Shown here in pieces: positions 18,168 to 27,213 of a DNA stretch of 64,000 nucleotides. Origin of the DNA: JBBIPA01 sp963820495 (GTDB lineage Bacteria; Chloroflexota; Dehalococcoidia; GIF9; UBA5629); NCBI GenBank assembly GCA_963820495.1, contig CAWGAF010000001.1, positions 1 to 64,000 of the forward strand, written 5' to 3'. The notes under the pieces are model-generated. The model was not told the DNA's origin. It worked only from the letters and a program-made list of their open reading frames with translations, and searched no databases. Made by a program: the position numbers and the translations under genes. Every line of letters starts with the position of its first letter. Position 1 is the first letter of the stretch.

Positions 18168-18179
18168 ACGTTTACGTGT
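18166..18179. promoter_or_regulatory. Palindrome over the DUF2851 start
   Basis: ACACGTTTACGTGT: six-base arms ACACGT/ACGTGT around TT. It covers the GTG start of the DUF2851 gene. It may be an operator, possibly for the adjacent XRE regulator, but this is a guess. Confidence 0.35.
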
Positions 18180-18220
18180 AATCTAAGATAAAAAATTTAA
18201 TTTCAAAACCTGGCTAGATT

Positions 18221-18643
18221 TTATTCTTCACTATCTGCCTTATACTGGAAACCGGAGCGCTCAGCGACTATGTTTAGTAATGTAACTGAGGTACCACGAG
18301 GTTTATACATCCCAACCTCCCACTCGCTTACAGTCTGCTGACGAGTACCAAGTTCGTTGGCCATGGCAGCTTGTGTTAACTTTAAATGCTGCCTCAATGC
18401 CCTAATGCGCTGGTTATCCCAAGCAGATTTTTTGGGTGTCATTTCTACTTCTATTTGTTTATATTCTACATTGACATTTAATAATTGCTCCCTATTCTTT
18501 TGGCTTTGGATTATCTGGGAAATTCTCTGGCGGGATAAATTGAATTGCTTGCCTATCTCTTGCAAGGCAAGCTCAGGGTGAGATAGGTAGAAGGCATACA
18601 CTTGTTGATTACGGTCTAGTTTTCTTAATGAGTCATGCTTCAT
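18221..18643 (-). CDS. XRE-family helix-turn-helix regulator
   Basis: A 140-residue DNA-binding protein with two helix-turn-helix segments. The first (QEIGKQFNLSRQRISQII, about 30-47) is sigma-factor-like. The second (RQHLKLTQAAMANELGTRQQTVSEWEVG, about 85-112) is a Cro/C1 type. The frame is open to 18691, but the ATG at 18643 lies exactly where a consensus promoter would start transcription. Its target is unknown; the neighbouring DUF2851 gene with its palindrome is the obvious candidate. Confidence 0.8.
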   Translation of the reverse strand: MKHDSLRKLDRNQQVYAFYLSHPELALQEIGKQFNLSRQRISQIIQSQKNREQLLNVNVEYKQIEVEMTPKKSAWDNQRIRALRQHLKLTQAAMANELGTRQQTVSEWEVGMYKPRGTSVTLLNIVAERSGFQYKADSEE

Positions 18644-18649
18644 AGCAAC

Positions 18650-18679
18650 AATATAAACATACTTTTTAGCATTTGTCAA
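18650..18679 (-). promoter_or_regulatory. Promoter of the XRE regulator (leaderless)
   Basis: On the minus strand, TTGACA (18674-18679) is followed after 18 bases by TATATT (18650-18655) and after 6 more bases by ATG. Transcription should start at or next to the A of the ATG. No ribosome-binding site is present. Confidence 0.7.
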
Positions 18680-18892
18680 GAGGGTTGACACGGTATAGCG
18701 TTAGCAGTCAAAAAAAACCCATATCTTGAATGAAGGACAATAGTTGAGATGTTTGCTAATAGCCACTTCGTAATTAGTGTCAGATACCTCGACTACTCCG
18801 CAATTAATGATGGTAGTGCTATGTAATAATGGAACATAGTTAGAGTTTGAGGAGTTATCTTATTACTTTACAACCAAATTTTTTTATGCTAA

Positions 18893-18898
18893 TATAAT
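18893..18898 (+). promoter_or_regulatory. groESL promoter -10 box
   Basis: A perfect TATAAT overlaps the first base of the CIRCE operator, so a bound repressor would block RNA polymerase. The -35 region is weak (TTTACA at 18867-18872, 20 bases away). Confidence 0.65.
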
Positions 18899-18924
18899 TA
18901 GCAGTCTAACGGTTAGAGTGCTAA
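18898..18924. promoter_or_regulatory. CIRCE operator (HrcA site)
   Basis: TTAGCAGTC, nine bases, GAGTGCTAA. This matches the CIRCE consensus TTAGCACTC-N9-GAGTGCTAA with a single mismatch in the left arm. It lies between the -10 box and groES, so HrcA should repress groESL except under heat stress. hrcA itself is not in this window. Confidence 0.92.
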
Positions 18925-18952
18925 AAAATAAAATACTAGCAAGGAGGCGAAG

Positions 18953-19246
18953 ATGGCAACTAGACTTCAACCTTTAGGAGACAGAGTAGTAGTAAAACCA
19001 CTGCCCAGGGAGGAAGTCACCAAAGGTGGTATCGTGCTACCAGACACTGCCAAAGAAAAACCGCAGGAAGGCAAGGTACTTGCTGTGGGACCAGGCAAAA
19101 TGACCGATGATGGCAAAAGGATACCCATGGATATCAAGGTAGGCGATACTGTAATCTATGCTAAATATGGTGGCACTGATATCAAGGAGGATGATGAGGA
19201 GCTGATCATCCTAAGGGAAAGTGATATTTTAGCCAAGAAAGGCTAA
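18953..19246 (+). CDS. groES: Co-chaperonin GroES
   Basis: A 97-residue heptamer-forming lid for GroEL. The N-terminal LQPLGDRVVVKPLPRE and the mobile loop EEVTKGGIVLPDTA are present, as is the KVGDTVIYAKYGGT block. The ribosome-binding site is AAGGAGG. It is transcribed from the CIRCE-controlled promoter with groEL. Confidence 0.97.
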   Translation: MATRLQPLGDRVVVKPLPREEVTKGGIVLPDTAKEKPQEGKVLAVGPGKMTDDGKRIPMDIKVGDTVIYAKYGGTDIKEDDEELIILRESDILAKKG

Positions 19247-19297
19247 GAGTAAAGGTATCAACACAAATTACATAATTCATAAAGGAGGATAATATAA

Positions 19298-20908
19298 ATG
19301 GCAAAACAAATTCTTTATGGTGAAGAGGCAAGGCGAGCCCTTAAGACAGGCATCGATGCTTTAACTGATGCGGTTAAGGTAACATTGGGACCTAAGGGTC
19401 GCCCGGTGGCACTGGACAGAAAATTCGGCCCACCATCAGTGCTTAATGACGGTGTTTCCATAGCCAAAGACATTGAGCTACCTGATCCATTTGAGAACAT
19501 GGGAGCACAGTTAGTTAAGGAAGCATCAACCAAGACTAATGATAAATGCGGTGATGGTACTACCACAGCTACTATTCTATCTCATGCGATTGTAACTGAA
19601 GGTTTTAAGAATATCGCTGCTGGTGCCGATGCTATGGCCCTAAAACGTGGCATCGAGAAAGCTGTAGCGGCCATGGTCACTGAATTGAAGAAGATGGCAA
19701 TTCCAGTGACCACTAAAGAACAGGTAGCTCAGACCGCAACTATCTCAGCTGCTGACGCCGAGATAGGTAATCTCATCGCCGAAGTCATGGAGAAAGTAGG
19801 CAAGGACGGTGTTATCACGGTAGAAGAATCTAAAGGTCTTCAGTTTGAAACCGACTATGTCGAGGGCATGGAATTCGACCGTGGCTACATCAGCCCCTAC
19901 TTTATCACCAATGCTGAGTTGATGAAGACCGAACTGGAAGATCCCTATATCCTGATTACAGACAAGAAAATTTCAGCGATATCAGAGCTTCTTCCTGCGC
20001 TGGAAAAGATATTGCAGGTTTCTAAAAACCTGGTGATCATAGCTGAAGATGTTGAGGGTGAAGCCCTGGCAACCCTGGTAGTAAACAAACTTAGAGGCAC
20101 CCTTAATTGTCTAGCAGTGAAAGCCCCAGGCTTTGGTGACAGACGAAAGGCCATGCTCGAGGACATAGCTATTTTAACTGGAGGTAAGGTCATTTCCGAA
20201 GAAGTTGGCAGAAAACTGGATTCAGTTACGGTAGCAGACCTTGGTCGGGCTCGGAAAATAGTAGCTGATAAAGACAATACTACTATCGTCGAAGGCAAGG
20301 GCTCTGATGAGGCGATTAAAGCTCGCATCAAGCAGATTAAGGCACAAATCGATGAGACCACCTCAGATTATGATAAGGAAAAACTGCAGGAGAGATTAGC
20401 CAAGTTAGCTGGTGGTGTTGCTGTCATCAAAGTTGGAGCTGCTACAGAAGTCGAACTAAAAGAGAAAAAGCATCGAGTTGAAGACGCCCTATCAGCCACT
20501 AGGTCTGCAGTTGAGGAAGGGATTTTACCCGGCGGTGGTGTTGCTTTACTGAATGTCAGTTCTACCCTGGACAAGGTTAAAGCAGTAGGAGACGAAGCCA
20601 CTGGTGTCGCTATCCTCAAGAAGGCTGTTGAGGAGCCACTGCACTGGATTGCGGTAAACTCTGGTAAGGAAGGTTCAGTAGTGGTAGACAAAGTTAAGCG
20701 CAGCAAGAAGGGTGTCGGCTACGATGCCGTTAAAGGCGACTACGGTGACATGGTGGCCAAAGGCATCATCGACCCACTCAAGGTTACCCGGACCGCGCTG
20801 GAAAATGCTGCCAGTATTGCTACCATGATTCTCACCACTGAGGCTTTGGTGACAGATATTCCTGAGAAGGAAAAGACCCCACCGATGCCACCAATGCCAG
20901 AGTATTAA
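19298..20908 (+). CDS. groEL: Chaperonin GroEL
   Basis: A 536-residue subunit of the tetradecameric folding chamber. The ATP-binding motif GDGTTTATILSHAI is near 85-98, the apical domain spans about 190-375, and the signature AAVEEG-type block appears as AVEEGILPGGGVALL. The C-terminus is PPMPPMPEY instead of the common GGM repeats. The ribosome-binding site is AAAGGAGG. A terminator follows. Confidence 0.97.
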   Translation: MAKQILYGEEARRALKTGIDALTDAVKVTLGPKGRPVALDRKFGPPSVLNDGVSIAKDIELPDPFENMGAQLVKEASTKTNDKCGDGTTTATILSHAIVTEGFKNIAAGADAMALKRGIEKAVAAMVTELKKMAIPVTTKEQVAQTATISAADAEIGNLIAEVMEKVGKDGVITVEESKGLQFETDYVEGMEFDRGYISPYFITNAELMKTELEDPYILITDKKISAISELLPALEKILQVSKNLVIIAEDVEGEALATLVVNKLRGTLNCLAVKAPGFGDRRKAMLEDIAILTGGKVISEEVGRKLDSVTVADLGRARKIVADKDNTTIVEGKGSDEAIKARIKQIKAQIDETTSDYDKEKLQERLAKLAGGVAVIKVGAATEVELKEKKHRVEDALSATRSAVEEGILPGGGVALLNVSSTLDKVKAVGDEATGVAILKKAVEEPLHWIAVNSGKEGSVVVDKVKRSKKGVGYDAVKGDYGDMVAKGIIDPLKVTRTALENAASIATMILTTEALVTDIPEKEKTPPMPPMPEY

Positions 20909-20928
20909 AAATACTAGCCCAAAAAATA

Positions 20929-20962
20929 AAAAGAAAGCCACCCATCACAGTGGCTTTCTTTT
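20929..20962. terminator. Bidirectional terminator between groEL and the M16 gene
   Basis: AAAGAAAGCCAC (20930-20941) pairs with GTGGCTTTCTTT (20950-20961) around an 8-base loop. Runs of T follow on the plus strand and of A precede, so it can end both convergent transcripts. Confidence 0.85.
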
Positions 20963-20976
20963 TATTTCAATTATAT

Positions 20977-22263
20977 CTAAAGTCTTAATATCTTGGCTAA
21001 GAATTTCTCATTTTTAACAGGTCCCACAGCAGCTAGATTTAGTTTTTCACTGGTCATAAGTTGTTGAGCAATCCGTAATAAGTCTTCAATTGTAACTGCT
21101 TCAATAAAAGAAACGGTATCTTCTACCGTAAGTATACGTCCAGTCAGTATTTCTTGAGCGCCTAACCAGTTAGCAACGAGTCGGCTATCTTCCATAGCCA
21201 GTAATAGTCGCCCTTTAGCTAATTCTTTAGCTCTACCTAGTTCAGCTTCAGAAATTCCTTCTTTGAGCCTAGAAAGCTGATTTAGTATAGATGTTAAAGC
21301 ATTATTCAGACGCTTGGGATCAACACCTGCACTGATGAAGAACGCACCTGAATCTATAAAATGGGCGGCGCAGCTACCAATATCATAGGCAAGTCCTTGA
21401 TTCTCTCTGAGTTCGATAAAAAGACGGCTGCTCATACCTTCGCCCAGAATTACACTGAGTAAGTCTACGGCAAAACGGTCAGGATGCGAAACTGAAAGCC
21501 CAGGCATACCAAGACAAAGATTGACCTGCTCAGTATTCCGAGCCACAATTTTTAATCTTGATGTTTCTTGCTGGATAATGCTTGGAAAACGTGGAGATAG
21601 TTTGTCTGGTTTCCAATCACTCAAGTATTGGTTAAGAATGTCTTCCACTTGCTCATGTTTTATATCGCCTGCAATACTTAGTACCGTATTATTAGCCAAG
21701 TAATGTTTGTAGAAAAAATCCAATATCTGCTGTCGAGTTAAATTAGCTACTACCTCTTTTTTGCCAGCACTATCCCGACCCAATGGCTGCCCTGACCATA
21801 AAAGCTCATCTATTAGCATATCCACACGCTGTTGTGGTGAGTCAAGACTCATATTGATTTCTTCAATAATTACCTTACGCTCTCTGTTAATGTCTTTCGT
21901 GTCAAAGCGTGAATTCCTGATGAGATCAACAAGCACATCTAAGGCTAAATTGAAATGCTGGCTAGCTACCTTGCACCATAATACAGTCAATTCTTTATCA
22001 GTACCTCCATTAAGAATACCACCAATACCTTCTATGGCTTCGCTAATCTCTTTAGAGGTCTGCCTTTTAGTAGTACCCTTAAAGCAAAGATGCTCGATAA
22101 AATGAGAGATACCAACTTCGGATTCAGTCTCATAACAAGTACCAGCTGCGACAAAAAAAACTATAGAAACCGAGTGTGTATGTGGCATTTCGCTGGTGAG
22201 TAGATGGAGCCCATTATCTAGGATAGCTTTTCGGTACAAAGTATTGCTAATTTTATCCATCAT
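20977..22263 (-). CDS. M16 family zinc metallopeptidase
   Basis: A 428-residue processing-peptidase-like enzyme. The inverted zinc motif HFIEHLCFKG (HxxEH) is near residue 60, with the distal Glu in EERKVIIEEI-type sequence. An R/Y pair typical of the second half appears in the GEGMSSRLFIELRENQGLAYDIG block. This is close to the PqqL/YmxG group of bacteria. The frame is open to 22296; I chose 22263 because AGGGG precedes it. No signal peptide, so it is probably cytoplasmic. Confidence 0.9.
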   Translation of the reverse strand: MMDKISNTLYRKAILDNGLHLLTSEMPHTHSVSIVFFVAAGTCYETESEVGISHFIEHLCFKGTTKRQTSKEISEAIEGIGGILNGGTDKELTVLWCKVASQHFNLALDVLVDLIRNSRFDTKDINRERKVIIEEINMSLDSPQQRVDMLIDELLWSGQPLGRDSAGKKEVVANLTRQQILDFFYKHYLANNTVLSIAGDIKHEQVEDILNQYLSDWKPDKLSPRFPSIIQQETSRLKIVARNTEQVNLCLGMPGLSVSHPDRFAVDLLSVILGEGMSSRLFIELRENQGLAYDIGSCAAHFIDSGAFFISAGVDPKRLNNALTSILNQLSRLKEGISEAELGRAKELAKGRLLLAMEDSRLVANWLGAQEILTGRILTVEDTVSFIEAVTIEDLLRIAQQLMTSEKLNLAAVGPVKNEKFLAKILRL

Positions 22264-22443
22264 GGTGCCCCTAGTCAACATGTTACCTGAAAACATCGCG
22301 GGTCAAATAAGGCTTTTTTTCTTCTATTTTTAGTTGTGCAAACATCAATAGTAGTGTTAGAATTCACATATAATAAACCGCATAATTAATTTGTTCAATT
22401 TCTGGTTGGATGGGCAATTTTCAATACAGAGAGTTATATAGAT

Positions 22444-23163
22444 ATGACAGACAGCATTATTATCGAGTCTGGCATCCTAAGTCAAATCGATTATTTTATT
22501 GACTTAGGCCCGGAAGAGCTGGAATCAATAAAGAGATATATATCTCCGAAAATAATTCAAAAGGGAGAAATTTTCTTACTGGAGGGTGATTGGACCGATT
22601 CGTTATACTTTGTTATCTCTGGCATTGTGAAGATATATAAAATATCTACCGAGGGTAAGCAGCAAACATTAAATATTGCCACTACTGGAGATTCGTTAAA
22701 CGACGTATCTACCTTTGATCAAGGTTGCAATGCAGCTAACCAATTAGCCATGACACCAGCTCTCCTCTACGGTATTAAAAAGAGTGACGTTCCGACTATT
22801 CTCTCTAAATACCCACAAGTGGCACTGAACGCCTTGAAGGTCCTTGCAAGCAAAGTACGTCGTGACTCACAATTAGTGGAAACCTTGTCATTCAATCAAG
22901 TTACAGGCAGGTTAGCAAAGACATTGCTCAAATATTATGTAGAGAAGAAAATCGTTGGGGTAAAACTTACGCAACAGGACATGGCAGATATGATAGGTAC
23001 TTCGCGAGAGATGGTTAACAAATCTCTTAAGACCATGGAAAACAATAGTGCTATCAGATTGAAACGCGATGGTATTGATGTCATTAACAAGAAATCTCTT
23101 GAAGACATGACAGTGATCCATGTAACACCAGAAAGACACGGCGAAAATCCTGATGTAGATTAA
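22444..23163 (+). CDS. Crp/Fnr family transcriptional regulator
   Basis: A 239-residue regulator. A cyclic-nucleotide-binding-like barrel spans about 15-130 (GEIFLLEGDWTDSLYFVISGIVKIYK). The C-terminal winged helix-turn-helix contains LTQQDMADMIGTSREMVNKSL near 178-198. The Fnr N-terminal cysteine cluster is absent, and the residues needed for cAMP binding are not obvious, so the signal is unknown. It is divergent from the M16 peptidase gene; a TATAAT at 22369-22374 may be its -10 box. Confidence 0.88.
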   Translation: MTDSIIIESGILSQIDYFIDLGPEELESIKRYISPKIIQKGEIFLLEGDWTDSLYFVISGIVKIYKISTEGKQQTLNIATTGDSLNDVSTFDQGCNAANQLAMTPALLYGIKKSDVPTILSKYPQVALNALKVLASKVRRDSQLVETLSFNQVTGRLAKTLLKYYVEKKIVGVKLTQQDMADMIGTSREMVNKSLKTMENNSAIRLKRDGIDVINKKSLEDMTVIHVTPERHGENPDVD

Positions 23164-23390
23164 TATTAAATCGGGTAACAGCTGCAATCCAAAAGATGCT
23201 ATATATTAGTACTCCTGAATTTTACAGTTTCTTTTTTAATTGAAGCCGACTTGCAGAAACTCCATTTTTTCGTTTACCTAAAACGCAATTTCCTGAGCCA
23301 TATTTGCCATAATCAATATACGGGATGACATATTCACTACTATGATAGTATAATTACTCCAATTCATATACGTCGGTGTAATATTTTATA

Positions 23391-24713
23391 ATGAGCAAAA
23401 ACAATTTTTCTAAACTTTCTTTGTTCCCTTTCACAGCTCAGGTCAAAAAAGGACACCTTTGCATAGGCAATTGTGATACTACCGAATTAGTAAAAGAATA
23501 TGGAACCCCACTCTATGTTTTCGATGAATTCACTTTACGGTCAAAATGTCAAGAATTCAAGAACGAGTTCACAAAGCGCTACTCAAACACTGTAGTTGCC
23601 TATGCCTCGAAGGCATTTCTAAATCGGACTTGGGCACAAATACTCAAAGAAGAAGATATAGGATTAGATGTCGTTTCAGGCGGCGAACTAAGCGTGGCAC
23701 ACTCAGTGGGTTTTCCTCTAGAAAAGGTTTATTTCCACGGGAACAATAAAACACCTGATGAATTAAAACTGGCTCTAGATTTAAGAACTGGACGCATTAT
23801 AGTAGACAACTTTTATGAACTGGAGCTTCTTGACAAGCTAGCTGGAGAAGCGAGTATAAAGCAGCGAATTTTGCTTCGTTTAGCTCCAGGGGTTGATGCT
23901 CATACTCATCGATATACAACCACTGGGATACTGGACAGTAAATTTGGGTTTCCAGTATCTACTGGTCAAGCCGAAGCCGCAGTAGCTAGAGCCGCATCAG
24001 CTTCCAATCTAAACCTAGCAGGCTTCCATTTCCATCTCGGCTCTCCAGTTGGTGAACTCTCCCCTTATGAAGTAGCCATTGGAATTATTCTCCGCTTTGC
24101 TAAGGAAATGGAAACTAGATATGCCTTTCAATTTACAGAGTTTTCGCCAGGAGGGGGATTTGCTGTTCAGTATATGTTGAATTCCCCAGTCCTAGCAACA
24201 GCCGAGTATGCCAAAACTATAACCTCAACCTTAGTAAATGTGGCAAGCAAACTATCATTAAGACAACCAAGATTAATAGTTGAACCGGGTAGAGCCATTG
24301 TGGCACAGGCTGCAATAGCCCTATATACAGTTGGTGCTATAAAAGATATCCCTGGAATTAGAAAATATATTTGCGTAGATGGAGGCATGGGTGACAACAT
24401 ACGCCCAGCACTTTATGAGGCTAACTATGATGCCCTAGTAGCTAACAAGGTTGCCGAAGAGGAATCGATTAAGGTTAGCATCGCTGGAAAGTATTGCGAA
24501 TCAGGAGATATATTAGCCAGAGATATAACTTTACCTCCTGTTTCTGCAGATGATATCATTGCTATGCCAGTCTGTGGAGCCTATGCTATACCCATGTCAA
24601 GCAACTATAATATGGTCCCCAGGCCAGCTATTGTCATGGTAAAAGACGGTAAGGCACGTCTTATTCGAAAACGAGAAGACTATCAAGATTTGACGAGGTT
24701 GGATATAATTTAG
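23391..24713 (+). CDS. lysA: Diaminopimelate decarboxylase
   Basis: A 440-residue PLP enzyme making L-lysine from meso-diaminopimelate, the last lysine step. The PLP lysine is in VVAYASKAF (near 70), the HGNNK motif near 123, the GGGF phosphate loop near 258, EPGRAIV near 302 and the active-site CESGD near 370. It starts without a clear ribosome-binding site; a TATAAT lies at 23349-23354. holB follows after 7 bases. Confidence 0.95.
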   Translation: MSKNNFSKLSLFPFTAQVKKGHLCIGNCDTTELVKEYGTPLYVFDEFTLRSKCQEFKNEFTKRYSNTVVAYASKAFLNRTWAQILKEEDIGLDVVSGGELSVAHSVGFPLEKVYFHGNNKTPDELKLALDLRTGRIIVDNFYELELLDKLAGEASIKQRILLRLAPGVDAHTHRYTTTGILDSKFGFPVSTGQAEAAVARAASASNLNLAGFHFHLGSPVGELSPYEVAIGIILRFAKEMETRYAFQFTEFSPGGGFAVQYMLNSPVLATAEYAKTITSTLVNVASKLSLRQPRLIVEPGRAIVAQAAIALYTVGAIKDIPGIRKYICVDGGMGDNIRPALYEANYDALVANKVAEEESIKVSIAGKYCESGDILARDITLPPVSADDIIAMPVCGAYAIPMSSNYNMVPRPAIVMVKDGKARLIRKREDYQDLTRLDII

Positions 24714-24720
24714 GACTAAT

Positions 24721-25770
24721 ATGTGGCGAACAATCGGCCAATCAAGTGTTTTAGCTTTATTTGAAAATGGTCTACAGACAGGAAATTTGGCTCACTCTTA
24801 CCTTTTCGTAGGGCCTCCTCATGTAGGTAAAACGACACTAGCCCTAGACCTAGCTGAGGCATTAAATTGTCAAAATAGCAATCCACCATGTGGCGAATGT
24901 CAATCCTGTCTTAGAATTGCCAATGGTAAACATGCTGACGTAGCAATAATAGGTTTAAACCATAATTCCCACAAAAAGGGCCAAGCCGAAACTAGAACAC
25001 AGACTGAAATAAGCATCGATGAAATCAGGGGAATTCAACGAAATGCCAGTTTGCCGCCTTTTGAAGGCAAATTTAAAGTATTCATTATCGATGGCGCAGA
25101 GTATCTATCTCTTGAAGCAGCTAATTGTTTGCTCAAAATACTAGAGGAACCACCGCCAAGAGTAATCTTGCTTCTTCTGACTACGGATGAAGCAAGGCTC
25201 TTACCGACTGTGGTATCTAGATGCCAGCTTGTAAAATTGAAACGGATGTCTAGTATTGAAGTGGAAAAGGTGCTTGGCAATTCTCATGGAGTAGAAAGTG
25301 ATAAATCAAGGCTTTTATCTAGATTGTCTGAAGGCTGTTTTGGCTGGGCACTAATGGCTTCTATCGATGATATTCATCTCCAGCAGCGAACTCAAAGGCT
25401 TTCGGGGCTATATCCTTTACTAAAAGCCAGCTGGGAAGAGCGCTTCAACTATGTTGCTCAATTAGAAAGTGACCGTAAATTGGCTCAAGAGTTAATTAAA
25501 CTCTGGCTAACCTGGTGGCGAGACGTCTTGCTGGCAAGATGTGACTGCCAGGAATCTATTACTAATGTCGATTCTCTGCCAATGATTGAAGAATGGGCAC
25601 AAGCATTAAATTTGATAGAGATCAATGATTTCATTGGTTGCCTACAGACATCTCTGGACCAAATTTCTCGAAATGCTAACATACGCCTAGTTCTTGAAGT
25701 TCTAATGTTGAATATGCCTAAAAAGGAGAGCGTAGGGCATGAAACAGTTTCTATGCTTTACAACAGGTAA
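24721..25770 (+). CDS. holB: DNA polymerase III subunit delta'
   Basis: A 349-residue clamp-loader ATPase. The Walker-type loop GPPHVGKTTLALDLA is near 31, the zinc knuckle CGECQSC near 59, and the SRC motif (VVSRCQLVKL) near 170. Zinc knuckle and size fit both HolB and a short DnaX, but the short C-terminus favours HolB. It is between lysA and ricT and overlaps the ricT start by one base. Confidence 0.88.
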   Translation: MWRTIGQSSVLALFENGLQTGNLAHSYLFVGPPHVGKTTLALDLAEALNCQNSNPPCGECQSCLRIANGKHADVAIIGLNHNSHKKGQAETRTQTEISIDEIRGIQRNASLPPFEGKFKVFIIDGAEYLSLEAANCLLKILEEPPPRVILLLLTTDEARLLPTVVSRCQLVKLKRMSSIEVEKVLGNSHGVESDKSRLLSRLSEGCFGWALMASIDDIHLQQRTQRLSGLYPLLKASWEERFNYVAQLESDRKLAQELIKLWLTWWRDVLLARCDCQESITNVDSLPMIEEWAQALNLIEINDFIGCLQTSLDQISRNANIRLVLEVLMLNMPKKESVGHETVSMLYNR

Positions 25771-26603
25771 TGTCAGAATTAGTCGGAATACGTTTTCATC
25801 AAGCAGGTAAGATTTATTATTTTGATGCCGCAGGTATTCCTTTGGAACTAAATGACTTGGTGGTAGTTGAGACAAACCGCGGCCAAGAGTTAGGCCGAGT
25901 AGTCATTTCTCCAGGGCAGATTTTATCAGCCAATATTAACGAACCCCTGAAACCAGTGGTTCGTAAAGCAACAGATAACGATATAAATCAGGCCGAACAA
26001 CGGCAACAAAAGAACGAAAAATCATTGGTAAAAAGCCGAGAATTGATTGAAAAGCTTAACCTCCCTATGAAGCCTGTTTCAGCACAGTATAACCTAGATG
26101 GCAGTCACTTAACTATTTTTTTTAGTGCTGAGAAGAGAGTTGATTTTCGAGAACTGGTCAAGGAACTTAGCCGCAACCTGAGGACTCATGTCGAGTTAAG
26201 ACAAATAGGTGCTAGAGACGAGGCTAAACACATTGGTGGCCTAAGTAGATGCGGCCTTCCTTTATGCTGCGCCACCTTCCTGAGTGAATTTACTCCGGTA
26301 TCAATTAAGATGGCAAAGGAACAGAATATCACTCTTAACCCAATGAAGACATCTGGGCTTTGTGGGCGCCTTCTTTGCTGCTTAGGCTATGAATACGACC
26401 AATACCGTAGTATGAAGGGGAAATTGCCTGCAATGGGACAAGAAGTCTCAACAACCCTGGGTAAAGCTAAGGTAATCAGTATTAACCCGTTAAAAGAAGC
26501 AGTATCGCTTGAATTGGAAAGCGGCGCTACCGTAGAAATGCCTATGAGCAAGATAACCTGGCAAAAGAAAAATGATGATGGTGGCCAGAAAGAAAATAAA
26601 TAG
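25770..26603 (+). CDS. ricT: PSP1/RicT family protein
   Basis: A 277-residue protein with the PSP1 C-terminal domain. The cysteine-rich signature CGLPLCCATFL and, 40 residues on, SGLCGRLLCCLGYEY is present. In Bacillus the family member RicT (YaaT) joins RicA and RicF in an Fe-S-containing complex that affects RNA processing; whether this applies here is unknown. The TAATG overlap with holB shows coupling, an arrangement common in many bacteria. Confidence 0.9.
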   Translation: MSELVGIRFHQAGKIYYFDAAGIPLELNDLVVVETNRGQELGRVVISPGQILSANINEPLKPVVRKATDNDINQAEQRQQKNEKSLVKSRELIEKLNLPMKPVSAQYNLDGSHLTIFFSAEKRVDFRELVKELSRNLRTHVELRQIGARDEAKHIGGLSRCGLPLCCATFLSEFTPVSIKMAKEQNITLNPMKTSGLCGRLLCCLGYEYDQYRSMKGKLPAMGQEVSTTLGKAKVISINPLKEAVSLELESGATVEMPMSKITWQKKNDDGGQKENK

Positions 26604-27107
26604 CTATTGTGGCAAATATTTTTGCCACTCAGTGTGTAAACGGATGTAATTGTACGGCACGTGGAAACCATCTTTCCGTGGGGGACAAGGTTGGTGCAGA
26701 AGAGGCATACCAGCTTCGTCTGGTGTTCGACCAGCTTTTCGACGGTTACATGGTATACATGCGCTAACTACATTTTCCCAGCAATGTTCCCCACCACGGC
26801 GTCTCGGAATGACATGATCTAAAGTGAGATCTCTACTTTGATGCCCACAATATTGACAGGCATATTTGTCCCGATTGAAGATCTCCATTTTGGTCATTTT
26901 CCTCTGATGGTGAGGTCGTCTTATGAAATAAACAAGCCTAATCACGGACGGCATATCAAAAATGCCACTAACCGAATGAAGGCTGCCACGCCCATTTTCT
27001 AAAACTTCAGCTTTACCACGGAAAAGCAAAACCATTGCCCGTCGTACTTGGCAGACATTAAGCGGCTCGTAGTTTTGATTTAGAACTAAGACTGGTAAGC
27101 CTACCAT
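26604..27107 (-). CDS. HNH endonuclease
   Basis: A 167-residue protein with a stand-alone HNH domain. Two zinc CxxC pairs (CQYCG and CIPCN) flank the catalytic LDHVIPRRRGG and the Asn in WENVV. The N-terminal LVLNQNYEPLNVCQVRRA block is typical of a widespread chromosomal family of unknown role, distinct from mobile-intron nucleases. It converges with ricT and ends one base past its stop. Confidence 0.9.
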   Translation of the reverse strand: MVGLPVLVLNQNYEPLNVCQVRRAMVLLFRGKAEVLENGRGSLHSVSGIFDMPSVIRLVYFIRRPHHQRKMTKMEIFNRDKYACQYCGHQSRDLTLDHVIPRRRGGEHCWENVVSACIPCNRRKAGRTPDEAGMPLLHQPCPPRKDGFHVPYNYIRLHTEWQKYLPQ

Positions 27108-27213
27108 AGTTATATCCTAAATAATTTCGGATATTTTAACAGGAAAAAGTTTACCCGACAATTTGTCTTTAATAATTATAGATCGGCTTGGATCGCTTTT
27201 GTCTTACCTATCT

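Noticed and set aside
26604..26632. Hairpin GTGGCAAA/TTTGCCAC between ricT and the HNH gene
   Set aside because: It lies within the HNH coding end and has no T-run, so I did not call a terminator.
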